From: Cupriavidus sp. P-10
GTDB taxonomy: Bacteria > Pseudomonadota > Gammaproteobacteria > Burkholderiales > Burkholderiaceae
NCBI RefSeq assembly: GCF_003402535.2
Contig: NZ_AP025172.1
Location: 1,488,001 to 1,552,000 of the forward strand
DNA length: 64,000 nucleotides
Direction of reading: 5' to 3'
Part shown: piece after piece, positions 24,545-33,921 of the stretch
Position numbering within the stretch: the stretch's first letter is position 1
How the letters are laid out: each line of letters starts with the position of its first letter
The notes under the pieces: model-generated
Databases searched by the model: none
Seen by the model: only the letters and a program-made list of their open reading frames with translations
Told to the model about the DNA's origin: nothing
Position numbers and translations under genes: made by a program

Positions 24545-25519
24545 CTACTGCTTTTCAATAACGGCCTTCTGTGCAACGGGCGCCCATTGCGCAGTTTCCC
24601 GCTGGATCAGTTGCGCAAACGCGGTGCTGTCCAGATTGCCCGGCTGCGAACCCATTTGCGCCAGGAACTGCTTCATGTCAGGCGACTGGAGGGCTTTCTG
24701 GACCTCGGCCTGCAGGCGGGCGATCACCTCTTTTGGCGTTCCCTTTGGCGCGGCCAGGCCAGACCAGTTGAACAGGCTGAACGTCGGCAGTCCGGCTTCC
24801 GTGAATGTCGGCACATTCGGGAACACATCGACCCGGCTCTTGCCGCTGATGCCAAGCAGGCGCATCTGGTTGCCCTTGACCGGCGCCAGCGCGGTCGGCG
24901 TTGAGACCACCAGCAGATCGACGCTGCCGCCCAGCAGGCCCACCATTGCTTCGCCGGCGCCCTTGTATGGCACGTGCATCAGCTTGATCCCGGCGGCCTG
25001 CTGAAACGCCTCGGCGGAAAAGTGCGGCGAACTGCCCGGGCCACCGGTACCGAACGTCACTTCACCTGGATGGGCCTTGGCGTAGCTGATCAGCGAGGCC
25101 AGGTCCTTAAAGCGCGAATCGGCCTTGACCCCGACCACGACCGGCGAAAACGCGAACGGGGCGATCGGCACCAGCGCGGTCTGGTGGTCCCAGTTCAGCT
25201 TCTTGAAGACATAGGGCAGCGTGGTGTAGGAGTTGTCGTTAGCCAGCAGCGTATAGCCGTCGGCCGGCGCATTGACGACCTGCGTGGTACCGATGGTGCC
25301 GGAAGCGCCCGGCTTGTTCTCGACTACGAAACTCTGACCCGTCTGCACGGTAAGCTTCTGCGCGACCTTGCGGGTCACCACATCCACGGCGCCGCCGGGG
25401 GGATTCGGCACGACAATGCGTACGGGCTTGTCCGGGTAGGCCGCCAGCGCGGGTGACGCGCTGGCAGCGGCCATTGCCGCGACGACAGCAAAAAGACCAA
25501 ATGTGCGATGAACCATCAT
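24545..25519 (-). CDS. Bug/TctC-family periplasmic solute-binding protein
   Basis: 324 aa from the ATG at 25519, with AGGAGA just upstream. The signal peptide VHRTFGLFAVVAAMAAASASPALA is followed by AYPDKPVRIVVPNPPGGAVDVV and the NKPGASGTIGTTQVVNAPADGYTLL loop. It is the second Bug gene in this operon. Having two different receptors suggests capture of two related acids, or of one acid by a transporter-type and a sensor-type receptor. Confidence 0.92.
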   Translation of the reverse strand: MMVHRTFGLFAVVAAMAAASASPALAAYPDKPVRIVVPNPPGGAVDVVTRKVAQKLTVQTGQSFVVENKPGASGTIGTTQVVNAPADGYTLLANDNSYTTLPYVFKKLNWDHQTALVPIAPFAFSPVVVGVKADSRFKDLASLISYAKAHPGEVTFGTGGPGSSPHFSAEAFQQAAGIKLMHVPYKGAGEAMVGLLGGSVDLLVVSTPTALAPVKGNQMRLLGISGKSRVDVFPNVPTFTEAGLPTFSLFNWSGLAAPKGTPKEVIARLQAEVQKALQSPDMKQFLAQMGSQPGNLDSTAFAQLIQRETAQWAPVAQKAVIEKQ

Positions 25520-25608
25520 TGTCTCCTGGCGGTCGCGGCCGGTCCGGCTTCCTGTCAGCCGGCCGCGATACCTGCATTTTTTTGACCAGTAAAGCTTCGA
25601 AGCTTCGC

Positions 25609-26544
25609 TCAAACCGGAGTGGCAGTGTCTTGCAGCACCGCAAGAACGTTTTTCGCAGCACCCACACCCATGTTCACGTAAGCCACATCGCTCACGCCTC
25701 CGATATGCGGCGACAGGATGACGTTCGGAATTTGCTGGAACGGATGCGGCACGGCCATCGGCTCGACGGCGAAGCTGTCCAGGCCAGCCGCGTAGAGCTT
25801 GCCGTTGAGCGCCTCGGCCAGCGCCGACTCATCGATCAGTCCGCCGCGCGCCGTGTTGACCAGGATCGCGCCGTCCTTGAACAAGGCCAGCGTCTCGCGG
25901 TTCAGCATGCCGCGGTTCTCGTCGGTCAACGGGCAATGCAACGACACCACGTCCGATTCCTTGTAGAGCTGCGGCAGATCGCTGACCAACGTGACACCTG
26001 CGGGCAGTGTCTTCGCATAAGGATCGAAGGCAATCACGCGCATACCCAAGGCCACCCCGGTCATCGCGGCGCGGCGGCCGATCTCGCCAAGGCCGACGAT
26101 GCCCAAGGTGCGGCCATTAAGTTCAATGGTCTTATGGGTCGATTTGTCCCAATGGCCCGCACGCATGCGCTCGTTCAGTTGCGGCACGGCCTTGGCACAG
26201 GCCAGGATCAGCGCCCATGCATGCTCGGCCACGGCGGCGGCGTTGGCGCCCACCGCAGCCTTCACGGCAATGTCGCGCTCGGCGGCGGCCTTCTGGTCGA
26301 TGACGTCGATGCCGCTGCCATGCTTGGAGATCACCTTCAGAGCCGGTGCTGCATCCATGACTTCGGCGGTCACGCTGCCATAGCGGACAATAATGCCGAC
26401 AGGGTTGTGCTGCCGCGCCAGGTCGACCAGATCGGCGGTCTGGGGTTTCTTTCCCGCAAATACGACCTCATAGTCGCCAAGCAGCGCGAGGGCTTCCGGT
26501 GCCAGGTCTGCACCTGTGACAATAATGACGTCCTTGTTTGTCAC
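25609..26544 (-). CDS. D-2-hydroxyacid dehydrogenase (phosphoglycerate dehydrogenase-like)
   Basis: 311 aa starting with GTG at 26544, whose GTGA overlaps the RraA stop. It has the NAD-binding GxGxxG (GIVGLGEIGRRAA, about residue 148), the catalytic Arg in LVNTARGGLIDE, Glu in SFAVEP and His in LSPHIGG. It interconverts a 2-hydroxy acid and a 2-oxo acid with NAD(P). In this operon the 2-oxo acid could be a substrate or product of the RraA-type aldolase. Confidence 0.9.
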   Translation of the reverse strand: MTNKDVIIVTGADLAPEALALLGDYEVVFAGKKPQTADLVDLARQHNPVGIIVRYGSVTAEVMDAAPALKVISKHGSGIDVIDQKAAAERDIAVKAAVGANAAAVAEHAWALILACAKAVPQLNERMRAGHWDKSTHKTIELNGRTLGIVGLGEIGRRAAMTGVALGMRVIAFDPYAKTLPAGVTLVSDLPQLYKESDVVSLHCPLTDENRGMLNRETLALFKDGAILVNTARGGLIDESALAEALNGKLYAAGLDSFAVEPMAVPHPFQQIPNVILSPHIGGVSDVAYVNMGVGAAKNVLAVLQDTATPV

Positions 26545-27224
26545 AGTGCTTCTCCCTGCTTCAGGACGCCAGCCGTCACCAGCGATGCCAGCAGCCAGGG
26601 CGCGGTGGTATTGCCCTCCTTGATCTGCGCAATGCGCCTGGCTTCCGCCTCTTCCTTCTTTGCGGCGGCATCGAGCAGGGCTTCGATCTTCTCGCGCTCC
26701 ACCACCACCAGGCCATCGGCGTCGCCGCAGATATAGTCGCCCGGGTTCACCGTCACGCCCCCGACGGAAATGGGGTGTCCGATGCGGCCGCCGACTTCCT
26801 TGGTCGGGCCATTGGGATTCGTGCCTACCGAGAAGACCGGGAACCGCATGTCTTCCAGTTCCAGGCTGTCCCGCACGGCGCCATCGATGACGACACCGGC
26901 AAGGCCACGCTGGCGGGCGGCATGCATCATGATGGTTCCCATCAGCGCCGAGGTCTGGTCGCCCTTGCCGTCCACGACCAGCACATCGCCGGGCTGCGCC
27001 AGCGCCAGGGCTGCATGGATCATCAGGTTGTCGCCCGGACGGACTTCGACAGTGAATGCCGGGCCGGCGACTTTCATGGTCGGGCGCAAGGCCTTGATCC
27101 GGCCATGCAAGGCGCCGCGGCGTCCGCCGACATCCGACAGGATCGCCGGTTGGAATCTCGCGGCACGCTCGACGATGTCGGCAGGGACGCGATCGAACGA
27201 TTTGATGATGTTGGGCAAAGTCAT
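26541..27224 (-). CDS. RraA-like 4-hydroxy-2-oxoacid aldolase / oxaloacetate decarboxylase
   Basis: 227 aa from the ATG at 27224. The family core is ILSDVGGRRGALHGRIKALRP, GDVLVVDGKGDQTSALMGTIM and the Mg/substrate motif VVIDGAVRDSLELEDM, with the Arg-Asp pair. Relatives (HMG/CHA aldolase) cleave 4-carboxy-4-hydroxy-2-oxoadipate to pyruvate and oxaloacetate at the end of protocatechuate 4,5-cleavage and gallate routes; others are unexplained. It is longer than RraA of E. coli by a helical, Glu-rich C-terminal extension. It overlaps the next gene by 4 nt. Confidence 0.88.
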   Translation of the reverse strand: MTLPNIIKSFDRVPADIVERAARFQPAILSDVGGRRGALHGRIKALRPTMKVAGPAFTVEVRPGDNLMIHAALALAQPGDVLVVDGKGDQTSALMGTIMMHAARQRGLAGVVIDGAVRDSLELEDMRFPVFSVGTNPNGPTKEVGGRIGHPISVGGVTVNPGDYICGDADGLVVVEREKIEALLDAAAKKEEAEARRIAQIKEGNTTAPWLLASLVTAGVLKQGEAL

Positions 27225-27274
27225 GGTGAACTCCAGCAATATGAGAGAAATGGTTGGATGGATACGGGTGCCGC

Positions 27275-28252
27275 TCAATCCAGCTTCGTGCCGGAGGCCT
27301 TGATGACCGCTGCCCAGCGTCCGATGTCCTGCTTGATCAGCGCGGTAAATGCTTCCGGTGTGCCGCCGAGCACCGATGCCCCTTGTTCATTCAGCTTCCT
27401 GGCGAGCGCCGGCGACTGGAGCGCCTTGTTGAACTCGGCATTCAGGCGCACGACGATCTCCTTCGGCGTCGCGGCAGGTGCGACAAACCCGAACCAGGTC
27501 GCCGTCTCGAAGCCGGGATAGCCCGACTCGGCAACGGTCGGCACCTGCGGCAGGTCTTGTACGCGCTTCGATGACGTCACCGCGAGCGGCCGCAGCTTGT
27601 TGTTCTTGATATGCCCGATCAGCGTCGGCACGGATGCCATGTAAAGGTCGACCTGCCCGCCCATCAGGTCGTTGACCGCCTGCGCCGCGCCCTTGTAAGG
27701 CACGTGGGTGAACTTCACTTTCGCGGTGCTCTGCAATTGCTCGCCTCCCAGGTGCGCAACCGTGCCATTGCCCGGCGAGGCGAAATTCAGCGATCCGGGC
27801 TTTGCCCTGGCGGACTGGATCGCGTCCTTGATCGTCTTGTACGGCGAGTTGACGTGCGTCACCAGCACGAGCGGCGCGGAGGCGACCAGGCTGATCGGTG
27901 CAAGATCCTTCAGCGGGTCATACGGCAGCCGTTCGTACAGCGAGGCATTAATGGCAAGGTTGCTGGTCTGCCCCAGGGCGATGGTGTAGCCATCGGCAGG
28001 CGCTTTCGCTGTGGCGTCCACGCCCAGGTTGCCACCGGAACCCGGCTTGTTCTCCACCACAAAGACCCACCCGGTCGACTTGGCAACGGTAGTGGTCACT
28101 TCCCGCGCGATGATGTCGGTGCCGCCACCGGCGGGAAACGGGACGATGACCCGGATGGGCTTGCTGGGATATTGCGGCGCGGCATGGGCAACGGCGGTTG
28201 CCATCAGGAGGCCTGCAAGGGCCAGGACGCCGCGAGGGGAAATTGCCTTCAT
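27275..28252 (-). CDS. Bug/TctC-family periplasmic solute-binding protein
   Basis: 325 aa, with a clean signal peptide MKAISPRGVLALAGLLMATA ending VAHA and Bug motifs QYPSKPIRVIVPFPAGGGTD, NKPGSGGNLG and FTHVPYKGAAQAVNDLMGGQ. It is the first gene of the operon that runs to 23319, and it is divergent from the IclR gene at 28349. No membrane transporter genes accompany it. Confidence 0.93.
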   Translation of the reverse strand: MKAISPRGVLALAGLLMATAVAHAAPQYPSKPIRVIVPFPAGGGTDIIAREVTTTVAKSTGWVFVVENKPGSGGNLGVDATAKAPADGYTIALGQTSNLAINASLYERLPYDPLKDLAPISLVASAPLVLVTHVNSPYKTIKDAIQSARAKPGSLNFASPGNGTVAHLGGEQLQSTAKVKFTHVPYKGAAQAVNDLMGGQVDLYMASVPTLIGHIKNNKLRPLAVTSSKRVQDLPQVPTVAESGYPGFETATWFGFVAPAATPKEIVVRLNAEFNKALQSPALARKLNEQGASVLGGTPEAFTALIKQDIGRWAAVIKASGTKLD

Positions 28253-28286
28253 TGGGTGTCTCCGAATCTGGTTTCGTTGTGACTGG

Positions 28287-28325
28287 ATTGTGGTCGACCG
28301 TTTCACGACATACAATGCCGTTTCA
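28287..28325. promoter_or_regulatory. Candidate IclR operator region
   Basis: The 96-bp gap between the divergent Bug and IclR genes holds two direct CCGTTTCA repeats at 28298-28305 and 28318-28325, exactly 20 bp apart. It also holds an imperfect inverted pair ATTGTGGTCG and CGACATACAAT (28287-28296, 28306-28316). A regulator dimer spanning two helical turns would fit. Confidence 0.4.
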
Positions 28326-28348
28326 TACTGCGCACCGGATTTCGCCTT

Positions 28349-29119
28349 ATGAACCAGAAAAGTGATACAGGTGCCGCTTCTGCAGGCACTGAGGGGGCAA
28401 GCGCCGTGATAGCGGTGACGCGGGCGTTGCGCGTGCTGGAGGCCTTCGGCGTCAATGACCCGCAACTGTCACTGGCCGAGCTGAGCCGGCGCACCGGCAT
28501 TCACAAGACCACCGTGCTGCGGCTGGCCCGTACGCTGGCGGCGGACAACTACCTGGTGCAGAAGGAGGACGGCAGCTGGCGGCTGGGTCGCGCGGCGGGA
28601 TGGCTGGGCGCGTGCTACCAGGCAACGTTCAACGTGCAGGAAGTGGTGGAGCCGGTCCTGCGGGAACTGACGATCCGGACCGGTGAGAGCGCTTCGTTCT
28701 ACGTCCGCGAAGGGCAACAGCGAACCTGCCTGGTCCGTGTCGAAGGCCCGCAGGCCATCCGCCATCACGTCAGGATCGGCGCGGCCCTGCCGCTGGACAG
28801 CGGCGCGCCTGGCCGGGTCATCCTGGCGTTCTCGGGAGAGCCAGGGGAGCCTTATGAAATGATCCGGCGCCGCGGATTTCATCTGTCGCTAGGCGAGCGC
28901 GAACCTGAAGTCTCCAGCGTCTCTGCGCCGGTATTCGGATTGCACTGGCGCCTGCTAGGCTCGATGTGTATTTCGGGGCCAACCTCTCGGCTCAACGAAG
29001 CGCGCTTGCTGGAGTTGGCGCAGACAGTTGTCGACGCCGCCAACAAGCTTTCGTATGCCATGGCAGGAAGTCAACGGCCTGCGACGCAATTCGAGAGGCC
29101 GGCAACATGGCATCCTTGA
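28349..29119 (+). CDS. IclR-family transcriptional regulator
   Basis: 256 aa. The HTH (LSRRTGIHKTTVLRLARTLA, residues 46-65) and the effector domain with SASFYVREGQQRTCLVRVEG and LPLDSGAPGRVILAFSG are typical. It is transcribed divergently from the Bug/RraA/SMP-30 operon with a 96-bp shared control region, the classic arrangement for IclR control of a catabolic operon. The inducer may be a hydroxy acid handled by that operon. Confidence 0.92.
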   Translation: MNQKSDTGAASAGTEGASAVIAVTRALRVLEAFGVNDPQLSLAELSRRTGIHKTTVLRLARTLAADNYLVQKEDGSWRLGRAAGWLGACYQATFNVQEVVEPVLRELTIRTGESASFYVREGQQRTCLVRVEGPQAIRHHVRIGAALPLDSGAPGRVILAFSGEPGEPYEMIRRRGFHLSLGEREPEVSSVSAPVFGLHWRLLGSMCISGPTSRLNEARLLELAQTVVDAANKLSYAMAGSQRPATQFERPATWHP

Positions 29120-29186
29120 TCCTGCGGCCCGCGCGATCTCCGGGCACCGATGGCGGCCAAGCCGCCGGGTGGTTATCCAGGCCGGC

Positions 29187-30581
29187 TCAGTTGGCGAAGT
29201 TCACCAGCGAACTGACATAGCCGGTCCCGCCCTTGCCCATGTCCTCGACCTCGACGTAGTACGCCAGCCGGTAGCCATCCTTCATTGGCACCCCGCCCGC
29301 ATAGCCGTCGGCGTCTCGCCGCATCGGCACCGACTCCCACTTGGCCTTGCGCCAGTCTGCGCTCACGGGGTTGTAGGCGTAGAAGAGCCGCACGCCGACT
29401 GGCGCCGTTGCGGCCCTGATTCGCGCCTGCACGGTGAACTGCCCGCCCTGCGCCGCCCCGCTGGTTTCGATCGCGGGCAGCTTCCGGCCCAGGAACGTAT
29501 GCGCCAGCCACATGCGCCATGCAGCCAGGTGCTTGGCCGAGACCCAGGAGTGCGGCAGGTTGTCTACCGCCAGGAAGGCCTTGTCGCCGGACATCTCGGC
29601 CAGCATGCTGTTGGGCGTGCCCAGCGCGAAGAACTCGTCGTTGGTGCCGAGCGCGACCAGGAAGCTGGATCGCATCTGCTTGCGCCACATGTACGGGTCG
29701 AAGTGCGTCAGCATGCGAAATCCCGTGGGGTTGTTGATCGTGCGCAGCACGGCGTCGGCGGGCTGGAAGCCGGGCCCGGTGCGCTGCTGCGCGGGGCCGC
29801 CGACGCCAGGGCCGAACTCGGCGTACTTGCGCGCGAGGAAGTACAGGCTGTTGCCGCCGTAGTAGCAGGTGGCCATCACCCCCGCGACGCGGTCGGGATC
29901 GGCACCGGTGGCGATGCTGACGGCGAAGCCGCGCTTGGAGCAGCCCATCAGCACCGCGCGCTCGGTGCGCACGCCGGGCAGGTTGTGCATCAGGGTGATC
30001 GCGCGCAGGTAGGCCATTGCGATCGGGTAATAGCCGTTCCAGGTCAGGTCGCCGGTCTCCATCACCTTCTTCAGCGCATAGCCGGTCAGGTCGGATTCAT
30101 TCATGCCCCAGTAGTCTTCGGCCGGGTTGGAGAACAGCATGACGGGCATGCCCAGGTCGATGGCGGTGCCTTCGGCGTATTCGGCTTCGGTGTCCAGGCC
30201 GGTGCCGGGAATGGTGTGGCGCGGCCAGGCGGGCTCGTCGAAGAACTGTCGCTCCGTGCCGATGATGCCGGCATTGCCGCCGCCCTGGTAGCCGTCGGGC
30301 ACATAGATGCGCGCTGGGTGCGTCCATGGCAAGCCCTTCCAGTCCTGGCTGGTGAAGCGCAGTTCGATCACGCGCACGCGCTTGCCGGGGCGCGCGCGGC
30401 TGGGCACCAGGGCATCGCGGGAAATCACCGGTGCCAGCGTGCTTTCGTCACGTACGGCCTGCATGTCGAAGAACGCCGACGGTCCGACCGGTTGCGCTTG
30501 CGCCCCGGCGATTCCGGGCAGCAGCAGCGACGCAAGCAGCCAGGCCGCTTGCCGCGCAATGCCCATGATCCGTGTTCTCAC
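29187..30581 (-). CDS. Secreted PhoPQ-activated pathogenicity-related (PqaA-type) alpha/beta hydrolase
   Basis: 464 aa starting with GTG at 30581, which has GGAAGGAGA at good distance; an ATG at 30566 is possible. A signal peptide ends near AGAQA. The alpha/beta-hydrolase triad appears as the nucleophile Ser in VLMGCSKRGFAVS, Asp in ALGTNDEFFALG and His in DNLPHSWVS, in an order typical of the PhoPQ_related family. The natural substrate of this family is not established. The C-terminal 110 residues form a beta-sandwich-like tail. It is monocistronic and divergent from the MarR gene at 30825. Confidence 0.82.
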   Translation of the reverse strand: MRTRIMGIARQAAWLLASLLLPGIAGAQAQPVGPSAFFDMQAVRDESTLAPVISRDALVPSRARPGKRVRVIELRFTSQDWKGLPWTHPARIYVPDGYQGGGNAGIIGTERQFFDEPAWPRHTIPGTGLDTEAEYAEGTAIDLGMPVMLFSNPAEDYWGMNESDLTGYALKKVMETGDLTWNGYYPIAMAYLRAITLMHNLPGVRTERAVLMGCSKRGFAVSIATGADPDRVAGVMATCYYGGNSLYFLARKYAEFGPGVGGPAQQRTGPGFQPADAVLRTINNPTGFRMLTHFDPYMWRKQMRSSFLVALGTNDEFFALGTPNSMLAEMSGDKAFLAVDNLPHSWVSAKHLAAWRMWLAHTFLGRKLPAIETSGAAQGGQFTVQARIRAATAPVGVRLFYAYNPVSADWRKAKWESVPMRRDADGYAGGVPMKDGYRLAYYVEVEDMGKGGTGYVSSLVNFAN

Positions 30582-30824
30582 GATGTCTCCTTCCTGTGAT
30601 GGGAAGAGGCATTGTCGTTAGCGTCGCCATCACCGGCAATTCGCCAGTTTGCATGGGGCCATCACGAATCGATATGACCCACAGCGGCACCGCCCGATTC
30701 GCCCTGGCACGGTGCCGGCGTTCGGTCTGGCCGCGATCGGGCGACCAAGATGGGTAACAAAGGAAGGAGTTTGATAGAATTTTTCTTGGAAGCTTGCAGT
30801 GAAAGCTAAGTGAGAACTCCGCTC

Positions 30825-31367
30825 ATGGCGACGACATCCGGAAACAAGACACTGACGATCACGAAACCGGCCTGCCTGATCGATGGCTCAGACCGCGCGT
30901 TTCGGCACCTTGTGAATGGCCTGCTGCCGTTTGCTGCGCGTCTACTGTCGGTGCGCGACGGATTTGGCAGTCTGATCGGCCTGACGGGGGTTCAGTACTC
31001 GCTCCTTCGGTCGATATCCCACCTGTCTCAAGCAGGCGAGGTGACGGTAAACCAATTGGGCGACCATCTTCATTTAAGCGGCCCCTTTGTTACTATCGAG
31101 ACCAACAAGCTGAAGGAGCTTGGCCTGATCGAGAAGAAGGCACACCCGGAAGACAAGCGCAAGATGCGGCTCACCATGACCGGGCCAGGATCAAAACTAC
31201 TTGGTGAATTGCTGCCCGTGCAGCAGCAGATCAATGACGTGCTGTTCGATGGCATCACCCGGTCCGAGTTCAAGGTGCTCTGCTCCGTTGTTGACCGGCT
31301 CGTCGAAAATGGCGACCGCGCCGCGCTTGATCTGGAACATTTGAAAGCCCGTAGACAAAAAAGCTAG
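30825..31367 (+). CDS. MarR-family transcriptional regulator, paralogue 1
   Basis: 180 aa from the ATG at 30825 (a GTG at 30810 is in frame). The winged helix is clear: GEVTVNQLGDHLHLSGPFVTIETNKLKELGLIEKKAHPEDKRKMRLTMT. It is strongly similar over its length to the protein at 38186, sharing CLxDGSDRxFRHLVNGLLPFAARLLSVRDGFG and the C-terminal SEFKVLCSVxDRLVxNGDRAAxDLEHLxARR. The two genes border the HpaB/amidase module. It is convergent with the MFS gene and likely controls the transporter and monooxygenase promoters. Confidence 0.88.
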   Translation: MATTSGNKTLTITKPACLIDGSDRAFRHLVNGLLPFAARLLSVRDGFGSLIGLTGVQYSLLRSISHLSQAGEVTVNQLGDHLHLSGPFVTIETNKLKELGLIEKKAHPEDKRKMRLTMTGPGSKLLGELLPVQQQINDVLFDGITRSEFKVLCSVVDRLVENGDRAALDLEHLKARRQKS

Positions 31368-31384
31368 TCCCTCGACTCACCAAT

Positions 31385-31418
31385 CCCGCACGCCCGCCCG
31401 CAAGTCATTGGGTGCGGG
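31385..31418. terminator. Hairpin between convergent MarR and MFS genes
   Basis: A 7-bp stem, CCCGCAC (31385-31391) and GTGCGGG (31412-31418), with a 20-nt loop, lies in the gap between two convergent genes. There is no T-run, so factor-independent termination is doubtful. Confidence 0.3.
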
Positions 31419-31505
31419 ACGCGCAGGGATTTCTGCTCAGAGCCAGTTCAGTACCCTGCCGAATCCAAGACGCGGCAAGGCACTGGCGCTGGGAGTTCGA
31501 CGGGG

Positions 31506-32888
31506 TTACTGGCTCAAGATTGTCGTCTGCTTGCCGGCGACGCCGCCTTGGAAAGCCTCGCCCTTCCTGCTTCCAGGACTGCCCGAAGCGCAGCGCCCGT
31601 GATCTACCAAGGCGATGCTGATCATGGCTACGAGGGCGGGCAGAGCGATTGCCAAGAAATTCTGCTGCAACGGCAGATGCATCCCGACCAGGGTGCCAAT
31701 CGCAATCGGTGCAAGAATTGCACCGCTGCGACCGACTCCCGACGCCCAGCCGATCCCTGTGGAGCGTACGGCCATCGGGTAGAACTGCCCGACGTAGGCA
31801 TATGCCAGGATCTGCGTGCCGATGGTGGTGGCGCCGGCCATACCAACCAGGAAATAGACCACCTCGATGGGCGCCTTGTAGCCCAGCATCGAAATCGACA
31901 CCGCAGCCAGTGCAAAGAAGGCCATCAATACATACTTGATGTGAAAGCGGTCGGCCAACCAACCACCACCGATGGCTCCAAAGATTGCGCCGAAGTTGAG
32001 CACCAAGACAAAGGTCAGGGCAGAACCCAGGCTGTACCCAGCGGTGGCCATCAGCTTGGCAAGCCAGGAGCTGAGGGCATAGACCATGAACATGCACATG
32101 AAAAACGATGTCCAGAACATGGCGGTACTAAAGCCCCGCCCTTCCTGGAACAGGTGACGAATCGGTGCCTCGTCTGCCTTGTCTTGCGCCGGCAGCACGA
32201 ATCGATCATCTGCCTGTGGCCGGTAGCTGGGTTCGATCCTCGCGACCGTGCTGCGCAGTTCGTCAAACCGGCCTGCTTTGATCAGGAACGGCATTGATTC
32301 AGGCAACGACTTGAGGACAAACGGGATCAAGAGCACCGGCAGGCCAGCGGCGACGAAGACAGATTGCCACCCGTAGGTTTCGATCAGGCCTTTGCCAAGG
32401 ATCGCTGCCAGGACGCCTCCGACCGCGTAGCCGCTGAACATCAGGGTGACCATCGTGCTGCGGATGCGCTTTGGTGAATACTCCGTCATCTGCGCTACCA
32501 CGTTGGGCATGACCCCACCGATGCCCAAACCGGCAAGGAAGCGGGTAATGCTGAAGAGTACCGGATCGCTGGTAAAACCAGCCGCGGCGGTGAAGATGCT
32601 AAACAGTGCGATGCAAATCGCGATGGCGCGGCGGCGGCTGATTCGATCCGCGACCGTGCCGAGGAAGATGGCACCAATCATCATTCCGAAGAGTGCCGAG
32701 CTGACCATGAATCCGGCACTTGTTGAATCGACACCCATGTCTTTCATGATGGACGGCAGCGCAATGCCGGCGACGGCTAGATCGTAGCCATCGAAAATAA
32801 TGATAAGCGCACACCAGAACAGCACTAGCCCATGAAACCTGTTGAAGCGGGCCTCGTCGGCCAACTTATGAACGTCAATGTGACGCAT
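31506..32888 (-). CDS. MFS transporter, aromatic acid:H+ symporter (AAHS) type
   Basis: 460 aa from the ATG at 32888 (AAGGAGAG upstream). It shows twelve hydrophobic segments, the AAHS marker IFDGYDLAVAG in helix 1, the loop 2-3 motif GTVADRISRRRA and the loop 8-9 motif GGWLADRFHIK. PcaK/BenK-type relatives import benzoate, 4-hydroxybenzoate and related aromatic acids. It is divergent from the flavin reductase/monooxygenase operon and probably imports its substrate. The conserved promoter block lies 168 bp upstream. Confidence 0.9.
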   Translation of the reverse strand: MRHIDVHKLADEARFNRFHGLVLFWCALIIIFDGYDLAVAGIALPSIMKDMGVDSTSAGFMVSSALFGMMIGAIFLGTVADRISRRRAIAICIALFSIFTAAAGFTSDPVLFSITRFLAGLGIGGVMPNVVAQMTEYSPKRIRSTMVTLMFSGYAVGGVLAAILGKGLIETYGWQSVFVAAGLPVLLIPFVLKSLPESMPFLIKAGRFDELRSTVARIEPSYRPQADDRFVLPAQDKADEAPIRHLFQEGRGFSTAMFWTSFFMCMFMVYALSSWLAKLMATAGYSLGSALTFVLVLNFGAIFGAIGGGWLADRFHIKYVLMAFFALAAVSISMLGYKAPIEVVYFLVGMAGATTIGTQILAYAYVGQFYPMAVRSTGIGWASGVGRSGAILAPIAIGTLVGMHLPLQQNFLAIALPALVAMISIALVDHGRCASGSPGSRKGEAFQGGVAGKQTTILSQ

Positions 32889-33014
32889 TGCTTCTCTCCT
32901 TGGTGCGTTCCGCACAGATAAAGAATGCCTACCTAGCTTCTTGCGGCAGGTACTTTTGATGATGACCACAGGGCGCTTTTACTAGTTTTAATACGTAACT
33001 TTCAAAGCTTTTAA

Positions 33015-33069
33015 ACTTCCGTAAAATATAGGTCACGACTGAGATGGATACATAGGGGAGAAACCCTAA
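33015..33069 (-). promoter_or_regulatory. Shared control element upstream of the AAHS transporter (copy A)
   Basis: This lies in the 466-bp gap between the divergent transporter and flavin reductase genes. Plus-strand ACTTCCGTAAAATATAG (33015-33031) and GGGAGAAACCCTAA (33056-33069) recur at 43008 and 43049, with the same 41-bp offset and unrelated sequence between. On the minus strand the first block gives a -10-like TATATT and the second would be an upstream operator. A related AGGGTTTCCACC at 33247-33258 faces the flavin reductase gene. The rest of the gap shows no gene. Confidence 0.65.
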
Positions 33070-33354
33070 GAGCCCCCCGGGTCCATCCGTTGGGCGTGTA
33101 CGGACTCTGCCGAGCATTCAGCACGCGGCAACCGCCCCCTCCATTCCCCGAACGCCGCCGCGCCGGCGTAGCCGCTCCGACCGCCTTCCCAATCGTTGTT
33201 TGCGGCCGTTCAACGCCGCTGCAGCGCATCCGCGCAAGCTCTCTTCAGGGTTTCCACCAACTTGAACGCCGCGCAAATCTAACGTTCAATCAAAACTAAT
33301 TTACAAAGCTATTCTTCAAAGTAGCACATGGGTGGAACAAACTTAGGAGTTGTG

Positions 33355-33885
33355 ATGGCTGAGTCATCTGTCGATCGCGGCGTCGAATCAGACGCCGAGG
33401 CGCAGCGCCGCTTCAGAAATGCGCTGGCAATGTTCGCGACGGGCGTGGCAGTGATTACGGCGCCCCGGGCGGAAGGCGCGCCCGTCGGCATCACGGTGGC
33501 GTCGTTTAATTCGGTATCGCTGGATCCGCCCTTGGTTCTCTTCTCGGTGGACCGGCGTTGCCTGAGCCTTCCTGACCTGCACGGCGCGCGGCGCTACGCC
33601 GTCAACGTGCTCGCCGAGGCGCAGCGGGATATCTCGAACCGCTTCGCCAAGGCCAACACCGGCAAGTGGGACGGAATCGACTTCGCCTCCGACGGCGGCG
33701 ACCACGTACTGCTGCCGGATGCGCTGGCTACCTTCGAGTGCGAGCCCTATGCGCAGCACGATGGGGGCGACCACGTCATCTTCATCGGCCGGGTGGTGCG
33801 TCACCAAGCCCGCCATGACGGCAGGCCTCTCATCTTCTTCGGCGGCAAGTACCGGGCTTTGGAAGACAGCCGGGTAGCGGCCTAG
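33355..33885 (+). CDS. Flavin reductase (HpaC-type) of a two-component monooxygenase
   Basis: 176 aa from the ATG at 33355, which has TAGGAG upstream; a start at 33328 is in frame but less likely. The FMN-binding split-barrel fold is shown by FATGVAVITA, PVGITVASFNSVSLDPPLVLFSVDR and RYAVNVLAEAQ, with the GDHVIFIGRVV strand. It should reduce FAD or FMN with NAD(P)H and hand it to the oxygenase encoded 36 bp downstream. Confidence 0.92.
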   Translation: MAESSVDRGVESDAEAQRRFRNALAMFATGVAVITAPRAEGAPVGITVASFNSVSLDPPLVLFSVDRRCLSLPDLHGARRYAVNVLAEAQRDISNRFAKANTGKWDGIDFASDGGDHVLLPDALATFECEPYAQHDGGDHVIFIGRVVRHQARHDGRPLIFFGGKYRALEDSRVAA

Positions 33886-33921
33886 ATCCACAACAACTGG
33901 CAAACAGGACAGGAGCAAAAC

